DNA of 10,756 nt from Denitrobacterium sp024691475. Its GTDB lineage: Bacteria; Actinomycetota; Coriobacteriia; Coriobacteriales; Eggerthellaceae. Below the pieces are notes generated by a model. The model did not search any database and was not told where the DNA came from. It was given only the letters and a program-made list of their open reading frames with translations. The position numbers and the translations under genes were made by a program. Positions 5,983 through 10,756 of the stretch are shown piece by piece; positions within the stretch are counted from its first letter, which is position 1, and every line of letters begins with the position of its first letter. The stretch covers positions 1 to 10,756 of the forward strand of contig JAILNP010000040.1 of NCBI GenBank assembly GCA_024691475.1. Reading direction: 5' to 3'.

Positions 5983-6588
5983 ATGGCGGAAAAGGACACG
6001 TCTGCGCAACAGGAGCAGACGACCGACGGTGCGCTGGAGGGTCAGCCGTCGATGGCTTCGAAACGCAACAAGTGGGTTATCCCCGGTGTGATCGTTGCCG
6101 TAATCATCGTGCTGGGAATCGGGTTCGGCGTGTGGCATGAGTCGCCCACGTTCTGCAACGCGATTTGCCACGATCCCATGGACCGCTACGTTGAAAGCGT
6201 GACGTCGGGCCATACGGGCATGGCTGCCTACGATCATGTGCAGGCAGGCAAGAATTGCCTGAGCTGCCACGAGCCGAAGCTTACCGAGCAGGTGAGCGAG
6301 GTCATGATCTGGACGAGCGATGCGTTCACCACCGACGAAGAGGGCTGGCTTGCTCCTTCGAAGGATTTCGCAAGCGAAGAGTTCTGCGCGCGCAGCGGTT
6401 GCCACGACATGAGCGAAGTGGTCAACAGCACCTGGGGCTTCGAGGGCAATGCCGAGCAGTACAATCCTCATTCGAGCCATCAGGACCAGGCCCTGGAGTG
6501 CGGCGACTGCCACAAGGCGCACAGCACGAGTGTTCTGGTTTGCAACGATTGCCATGCGCTGAACGCGCCTGAAGGCTGGGAGGGTTAA
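5983..6588 (+). CDS. Membrane-anchored multihaem c-type cytochrome (NrfH/Cgr1-like)
   Basis: This 201-residue protein is predicted to take electrons from menaquinol and pass them to the exported flavoprotein encoded next. A hydrophilic N-terminus of about 30 residues precedes one membrane anchor (31-51); the rest is extracytoplasmic. There are three canonical CxxCH sites (C92-H96, C173-H177, C187-H191). Two longer-spaced candidates are C58-H63 (CNAICH, CX3CH) and C135-H141 (CARSGCH, CX4CH), so up to five haems are possible. The CNAICH-x-P-M-D stretch right after the anchor resembles the quinol-side first haem site of NrfH-type proteins. The ATG at 5983 follows AAGGAG (5972-5977); a GTG at 5968 overlaps that region and is less likely. 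The stop codon directly touches the reductase ATG, so the two are surely co-expressed. The pairing resembles Cgr1-Cgr2 of Eggerthella lenta; I do not claim that substrate. Confidence 0.9.
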   Translation: MAEKDTSAQQEQTTDGALEGQPSMASKRNKWVIPGVIVAVIIVLGIGFGVWHESPTFCNAICHDPMDRYVESVTSGHTGMAAYDHVQAGKNCLSCHEPKLTEQVSEVMIWTSDAFTTDEEGWLAPSKDFASEEFCARSGCHDMSEVVNSTWGFEGNAEQYNPHSSHQDQALECGDCHKAHSTSVLVCNDCHALNAPEGWEG

Positions 6589-8331
6589 ATGAGCTCGCTA
6601 TCTCGACGTAGTTTTTTCAAGGGTGCGGGCGTGGCTGCTCTTGGCGTGGCCGCTTCCAGCGCACTTACCGGCTGTGGTAACAGCCAGACGGTTTCCGAGA
6701 ACGCCGCTAACCTGAGCGCGGGCGAGTCGGGTACGCCTTCGTGGCTGGGCCAGGCTCCCGTTATCAACGAAGCCGACATCACCGAGACCATCGACACCGA
6801 GGTTCTGGTCATCGGTTGCCGCACGGGCGGCCTGCCGGCCGTTATCTCCGCTGCGGAAAACGGCGCGAAGGTGCTGGGCATCGACCGCGTCGCCAAGGTT
6901 TCGAACCCGCGTGAGGACATCGGCTCCATCGATTCCAAGCTGCAGCTTGCTTCCTTTGATGAGTTTCCGCAGTTCCGCATCGACAAGATGGAAGCCATGG
7001 AGGACATCGTGCGCTACGCCAATGGCTTTGCGCGCTACGACCTCATCAAGCTGTGGGCCGACGAATCCGGCGCCTGTGTAGACTGGCTGACCGACATCGT
7101 CGAACGCGACGGCCGCATGGTCATGAGGTTCGAAGGCGGTCTTCCGCCCGAGTCCGAGGCGCGCGACAAGGCGTATGCCACGGGCCACAGCCCCGAGAAG
7201 ACCGATCTGGTGAAGGACGACAAGGACTTCTCGTTCGGCGTGTCCCTGAAGGAATACGCCGAAGAGCAGGGCGCCGAGTTCCGCTGGAGCACCGAGTTCA
7301 TCAAGCTCGAGCAGGACGAGAACGACCGCGTGGTGGGCGCCATCGCCCGCGACGTGAACGATCGCCATTACATCCGCATCAACGCCCCCAAGGGCGTCAT
7401 CATCGCCACGGGAGGTTATGGCAACAACCTGGAAATGATGCAGGCACGTCAGCCTTGGAACCAGGACCTGCGCATTCCCGTGCCCGCTCGCGGTGGCAAC
7501 CCTACGGGCGACGGCATCAAGGCCGCGCTGTGGGTTGGCGGCAAGATGGACCCGATGGGCGCCGCCGTCACGTTCAACCGCGCATGCTGCCGTCCTACCG
7601 AGACGGCTGGCATGGGCAACCAGGACACGGCTTCCAATGCTAACGGTGCGAACTGGTTCTGGTTCGGCGAGCAGCCGTTCCTGAAGATCAACCTAAACGG
7701 CAAGCGCTTCTGCAACGAGTCCGGTCCGTACGACTACATGCTGCACTCTGCATGGATGCAGCCGCATCACACCTACGTTGACATCTGGGATTCCGATTAT
7801 GTCGAGAAGGTTCGCCAGATCAACGAGGTTGGTTGCTGCCGCCTGTATCCGTTCGACAATGGCGCTCCTTCCAACATGCCGATTCAGGCCATGGAGGGCA
7901 TGTTCGAGAAGTCGATCGAGGCTGGCTTCATTCAGCGAGCCGACACGATGGAAGAGCTCGCCGAGATGCTGAACCTGCCCGTCGAGGAGACGGTCGCCAC
8001 GTGGAAGCATTACAACGAGATGGCATATGCGGGCAAGGACACCGACTACAACAAGGAGTCCTATCGCATGCTCCCGCTCGATCAGCCGCCGTATTACGGT
8101 GTGCGCACGGGCGCGTGGTTCCTTGCCACGGTGGACGGCGTCATCATCGACACGAACATGCATCCGGTGCGCGAAGACGATTCGCCAATCGAGGGTCTGT
8201 ACATGACCGGCGACGCTTCGGGCGGCATGTTCGCCGTGAGCTACCCGAACCTGTTCACGGGCTTGGCATGCGGACGCACGATGACCTTTGGTCGTCGCGC
8301 AGGCATGCTTGCCGCCACGGGTCAGGCGTAA
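6589..8331 (+). CDS. Tat-exported FAD-dependent reductase (fumarate reductase/Cgr2-like flavoprotein)
   Basis: This 580-residue flavoprotein should reduce an organic electron acceptor outside the membrane using electrons from the adjacent cytochrome. SRRSFFK (5-11) is a Tat signal and LTGC (26-29) a lipobox, so it is probably a folded, FAD-loaded lipoprotein. The FAD_binding_2 domain shows the dinucleotide fold at 71-99, ATGGYGNN (273-280), GDGI (307-310), GKRFCNE (371-377), GLYMTGDASGG (536-546) and GRTMTFGRRAG (562-572). There is no FMN-binding domain, consistent with electrons entering via haems. The loop SYP (551-553) replaces the Arg-containing stretch of true fumarate reductases, so fumarate is an unlikely substrate. 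The glycine motif reads GCRTGG, with Arg at the second Gly. The ribosome site GGGAGGG (6578-6584) lies inside the cytochrome gene. Codon use is strongly C-ending, suggesting high expression. Urocanate, fumarate and steroid reductases are relatives; the substrate is unknown. Confidence 0.9.
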   Translation: MSSLSRRSFFKGAGVAALGVAASSALTGCGNSQTVSENAANLSAGESGTPSWLGQAPVINEADITETIDTEVLVIGCRTGGLPAVISAAENGAKVLGIDRVAKVSNPREDIGSIDSKLQLASFDEFPQFRIDKMEAMEDIVRYANGFARYDLIKLWADESGACVDWLTDIVERDGRMVMRFEGGLPPESEARDKAYATGHSPEKTDLVKDDKDFSFGVSLKEYAEEQGAEFRWSTEFIKLEQDENDRVVGAIARDVNDRHYIRINAPKGVIIATGGYGNNLEMMQARQPWNQDLRIPVPARGGNPTGDGIKAALWVGGKMDPMGAAVTFNRACCRPTETAGMGNQDTASNANGANWFWFGEQPFLKINLNGKRFCNESGPYDYMLHSAWMQPHHTYVDIWDSDYVEKVRQINEVGCCRLYPFDNGAPSNMPIQAMEGMFEKSIEAGFIQRADTMEELAEMLNLPVEETVATWKHYNEMAYAGKDTDYNKESYRMLPLDQPPYYGVRTGAWFLATVDGVIIDTNMHPVREDDSPIEGLYMTGDASGGMFAVSYPNLFTGLACGRTMTFGRRAGMLAATGQA

Positions 8332-8342
8332 GCTGATTCTAT

Positions 8343-8378
8343 TCGGGTCGGTTCCCATGTGGGAGCCGACCCGATTTT
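8343..8378 (+). terminator. Intrinsic terminator after the reductase gene
   Basis: A 14-bp stem (8343-8356 with 8361-8374, one G-U pair) with the loop ATGT is followed by TTTT (8375-8378). It begins 11 bp after the reductase stop. It separates the highly expressed reductase message from the regulator gene, though some read-through is possible. Confidence 0.85.
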
Positions 8379-8423
8379 GTGTGCTATGGTCACATGCATA
8401 CGTATGAGGGTGTGGAGTTCAGT

Positions 8424-9875
8424 ATGTCGACTGAAAGCAAAGAAAGGGTAGAGGCGGCTCTGTTCGATGCCGCCTTTTGGCGCGTTACGGTTGCGTTGAC
8501 GTGCCTCGTTTTTTCCGTTGGGCTTATGAATCAGGTCGTGTTTCCGCTTTTCGATCCGACCTTCATGTTCGCGCGCGACATTTCCGTTACGGCGAATGCG
8601 CTGTTCATGGTTGTTGTTGCCTTGCTTGCGGTATTCAAGCCGCGCGTGCTAAGGCTCGAGCGCGTGGCCGAAGTGGCGGTTGCCGCCTGCCTGATCATCG
8701 GCGCGATTGCTCTGTTGCCGGCGCTTGCGATGTCCAATGCCCCGTTGCTCGTTGTTTCGTCGTGCCTGTTTGCGATGGGGCGCGCAGGGGTAACGATTAT
8801 GGTGGGGCTTGCGTCGACGGGCTTTAGCGCCCGAAAGGCGTCGGCGTGCATCGGTATTGCCTTTACGATTCGCCTTGCCCTCGAGCTGCTGGTTTGGCAG
8901 GCTCCGGTTGTTGCGGGCGTGACGCTCTTCCTGGTTTTGCCTCTTGTGGCGTTTGCCTTGACGATGGGCATCGCCCGCCCTCTGCTTTTGGAGATTGCCC
9001 AGTCCGAGGCGCCTGCAGACGTCGCAATTACCCAGCCGACGACCTTCCTGCCGCTTGCGAGCCAGTTCTTCATCTGCCTGATGCTCTTTTCGATGGCCTT
9101 TGGGTTTGCCTTGCGCTTTGGCGAGGTTGGCGGCGTCCCCATTGCCAACATGATTGGGGTTTTCCCCGTTGCCCTGCTGACCGTTTACTCGCTGGCCTGC
9201 AAGAGGAGCTTTAGCGCCGATCTTGTCGTGCAGATCTCGGTTTTGCTTGTTGCTGCGGGCTTCTTCCTGGCCACCGCTTCTCCCACGACGTCGTACGTGA
9301 CCGCCAATGCGTTGCTTTCTACGGGTAATACGCTGTTCGAGATGGTTGCTTGGCTTGTCCTGATTATGCTTGCGGGCCGTAATCGCAAGAACGCCCTTGC
9401 GGTGTTTGCCTGGGGACGTGGCCTGGGTGGTTTCGGCACGCTTGTCGGCGCCGCCATCGGAATGCTGAGTAACATGTTCGTCGACGTCAACCCTGGGCTG
9501 TTTGTTTTCGTCCCATGCGCTCTTATGCTCGTGGTCGTAGGGTATGCGCTTATTGGCATGCGTTCGTTTAGTTTTTCGAGTGCCATCGAGGGTGTTACCG
9601 AGACCCCGAGTCGCTCTGAAATGGCTGTCGTGAGCGACGCTTCCGCCTCCGTGATTCCGCTTTCCCAGAAGTGCCGCGGGGTGGCGGAGGAGTATGGGTT
9701 GTCTCCCCGCGAGCTTGAGGTGCTTGAGCTGCTGGCCGAGGGCCGCGACCGCGCCTATATCGAGGAGGAGCTCGTGATTTCTCGCAACACCGTAAAGGCG
9801 CACGTCAAGCATATCTACGCCAAGCTCGATATTCACTCCCATCAGGATCTTATTGCGCTCGTTCATGGCGACTAG
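8424..9875 (+). CDS. LuxR-family regulator with a 12-helix membrane domain
   Basis: This 483-residue protein is predicted to be a membrane-bound one-component sensor that switches on the adjacent reductase operon. Residues about 17-380 contain roughly 12 hydrophobic helices in an MFS-like arrangement, and about 381-420 form a Ser/Thr linker. Residues 426-480 are a LuxR/GerE helix-turn-helix: LSPRELEVLELLAEG opens it, and SRNTVKAHVKHIYAKL (453-468) is the recognition region. No receiver domain or kinase is present, so the membrane part probably senses the ligand itself; that is inference. The ATG at 8424 has GGAG six bases upstream. A GTG at 8379 would add 15 residues but overlaps the T tail of the preceding terminator. 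A 10-bp palindrome (CATACGTATG, 8397-8406) lies in its leader, and no TACCC dyad is seen there. Regulators of this build sit next to many reductase genes in Eggerthellaceae. Confidence 0.9.
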   Translation: MSTESKERVEAALFDAAFWRVTVALTCLVFSVGLMNQVVFPLFDPTFMFARDISVTANALFMVVVALLAVFKPRVLRLERVAEVAVAACLIIGAIALLPALAMSNAPLLVVSSCLFAMGRAGVTIMVGLASTGFSARKASACIGIAFTIRLALELLVWQAPVVAGVTLFLVLPLVAFALTMGIARPLLLEIAQSEAPADVAITQPTTFLPLASQFFICLMLFSMAFGFALRFGEVGGVPIANMIGVFPVALLTVYSLACKRSFSADLVVQISVLLVAAGFFLATASPTTSYVTANALLSTGNTLFEMVAWLVLIMLAGRNRKNALAVFAWGRGLGGFGTLVGAAIGMLSNMFVDVNPGLFVFVPCALMLVVVGYALIGMRSFSFSSAIEGVTETPSRSEMAVVSDASASVIPLSQKCRGVAEEYGLSPRELEVLELLAEGRDRAYIEEELVISRNTVKAHVKHIYAKLDIHSHQDLIALVHGD

Positions 9876-10202
9876 CGCTTTCTTTGCGCGAGAGCCTCGT
9901 TGTCTCGCGATAGCCCGCGCGGGTCCGTTTGCCGAACTGGCGGGCGTTTCTGGGGTCCGTTGTCGCACTGCCGTTAGCGTGTTGGCTTCGTTTGCCAGGC
10001 TGGCGGGTGCGTCATGGTCCGTTGTCGCACTGTCGTTAGTGCCCGCGGCGTCGTTGGCCTTTGTCTGCGCGAAGTTGCCAAGCCGAGCGCGATGCGTTTT
10101 CTTGCTCATCTTGCGGTCGCCGCGCTGGCTAGTGCGTTCGTGCTGTGGCTAGGTTGTGCTCTGCGTCGTTTGCAAACGCATTTGCATGGCTTCAACTTCG
10201 AC
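9876..10202. other. Gene-free stretch between the convergent regulator and nuclease-like genes
   Basis: I see no convincing gene in these 327 bp; the short open frames lack family features and ribosome sites. The stretch starts with a 7-bp stem (CGCGAGA 9887-9893, TCTCGCG 9903-9909) and a 10-bp palindrome CCCGCGCGGG (9914-9923), neither followed by a T run. The tandem duplication at 9928-10041 follows. The genes on both sides end toward it, so termination signals are expected, but none is clear. Confidence 0.5.
9928..10041. repeat. Imperfect tandem duplication, unit about 62-63 bp
   Basis: The unit starting with TTTGCC at 9928 is repeated from 9991, with about four in five positions matching. 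The best-kept part is 26 bases at 9954-9979, repeated at 10016-10041 with two differences; both copies begin GGTCCGTTGTCGCACTG. A third fragment (GGTCCGTTT) precedes the first unit at 9922. The second copy has drifted, so this is an old duplication. Confidence 0.7.
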
Positions 10203-10756
10203 TTATTCGCCCTGTTCCTCGTTGTTGACCCTTGGGAAGATGTCCCAGTTGAAAAGCGTGTCCCTGAGCGCTCGGCGTTGGGCGATGTGCTCGCGTTTCG
10301 GGGCTGGAATGCGCTTCCCGAGCGCTCGTGCAACTTGATGTGCGAGCTCGTCGAACGCACCCTCTTGGTTCACTTGCAGGCGCGTCGCTGTGATCATGCG
10401 GATGTTCTTGTGTTGTAGCATGTTGCGGCGCACGGCGTCTTGCTCTTGCTTTTCCGTCTCTGTGTGAAAGCGTGCGCTGTCGTATTCCATCCCGACGTGT
10501 TTGCCTTGCCAATATAGGTCGCAGTCGAAGTGGCGTTTCCCAATGGCGAGCTGCTCCTTCAGCGAGAGTTCGATGCGCTTGTTGAGCTGGGGGAGCGGTA
10601 TGCCGTAGCCGCCAAATCGCGGAGGCATGCACAAGAGCATGCAGAGCGCTGTTTCCCGCGGTGATGCCGCATTGTCCACGGTCCACTTGAGGAATTGAAC
10701 TCCCTTTCCGTTGCTATTCGGCGAGTACAGGCGCGCCGCGTACGCCTTTAGCTTTT
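10203..10756 (-). CDS. DUF559/Vsr-like nuclease-fold protein, C-terminal part (5' end outside window)
   Basis: The reading frame is open from its stop (10203-10205) to the right edge, giving 183 residues without a start. An in-frame GTG at 10679 would give 158 residues, but the frame continues upstream in plausible protein (for example FLKWTVDNAASPRETAL), so the gene is cut by the window. After a Pro/Gly-rich hinge (GGYGIPLPQLN), CDLYW and, nine residues after that Asp, EYDSARFH match the D-x(n)-E-x-D-x(n)-H pattern of DUF559/Vsr-type restriction-endonuclease-fold domains. A helix with DAVRRN and a strand (RMITAT) follow, as in that fold. Related proteins are common in Coriobacteriia as stand-alone genes. 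Nuclease activity is a fold-based inference. It converges on the LuxR regulator gene. Confidence 0.72.
   Translation of the reverse strand, partial: KLKAYAARLYSPNSNGKGVQFLKWTVDNAASPRETALCMLLCMPPRFGGYGIPLPQLNKRIELSLKEQLAIGKRHFDCDLYWQGKHVGMEYDSARFHTETEKQEQDAVRRNMLQHKNIRMITATRLQVNQEGAFDELAHQVARALGKRIPAPKREHIAQRRALRDTLFNWDIFPRVNNEEQGE

Noticed and set aside
5959..6555. 198-residue minus-strand open frame over the cytochrome gene
   Set aside because: The plus strand has haem motifs and a ribosome site; this frame has no recognisable features.
8397..8406. Palindrome CATACGTATG before the regulator gene as an autoregulatory operator
   Set aside because: It is only 10 bp, does not resemble the TACCC dyads, and overlaps a possible promoter; it is mentioned in the gene entry only.
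8649..10109. 486-residue minus-strand open frame
   Set aside because: It lies antisense to the LuxR regulator gene, is rich in Asn, Arg, Lys and Gln, and shows no domain or ribosome site; a shadow in GC-rich DNA.
1..10756. CRISPR arrays, insertion sequences, integrases or phage genes
   Set aside because: No regularly spaced short repeats, transposase or recombinase motifs are seen on either strand.

Overview
The window looks like chromosomal DNA of a gut anaerobe of the Eggerthellaceae/Coriobacteriia (Actinomycetota; relatives of Eggerthella, Gordonibacter, Slackia, Adlercreutzia). The reasons are the moderately high GC, a single-anchor multihaem cytochrome gene next to a Tat-exported FAD reductase gene, and a LuxR regulator fused to about 12 membrane helices, a combination expanded in that family. 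The genus is not determinable from this sequence alone.

Left edge (1-300): the last 15 bases fit the 3' end of a tRNA-Ala gene with encoded CCA, followed by a strong hairpin terminator. Then come about 240 bp without a gene, holding two hairpins, one of them nested.

Region 300-3552 (minus strand): two lipoprotein peptidase genes, probably co-transcribed. The upstream one encodes an M13 (neprilysin/PepO-like) zinc endopeptidase and the downstream one a VanY-type M15B D,D-carboxypeptidase with an extra C-terminal domain. Both probably act on peptides or peptidoglycan at the outer face of the membrane.

Region 3676-5779 (plus strand): a perfect TATAAT box sits so close to an ATG that the first gene is probably leaderless. 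It encodes a 66-residue, cysteine-containing, single-span membrane protein. A HIRAN-domain protein, a protein of unknown family and a Sel1-repeat protein follow, closed by a good intrinsic terminator. No cluster function can be assigned.

Region 5780-9875 (plus strand): a respiratory reductase module. Two TACCC/GGGTA dyads lie before a membrane-anchored multihaem cytochrome gene, which abuts a gene for a Tat-exported FAD reductase resembling the Cgr1/Cgr2 and fumarate/urocanate reductase layout. A terminator follows, then a LuxR-type membrane regulator. The inferred scheme is: quinol to cytochrome to flavoprotein to an unidentified small organic electron acceptor outside the membrane, switched on by the regulator through the dyads.

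Right edge (9876-10756): 327 bp without a convincing gene, including an imperfect tandem duplication of about 62 bp, then the C-terminal part of a minus-strand DUF559/Vsr-like nuclease-fold protein whose 5' end lies beyond the window.
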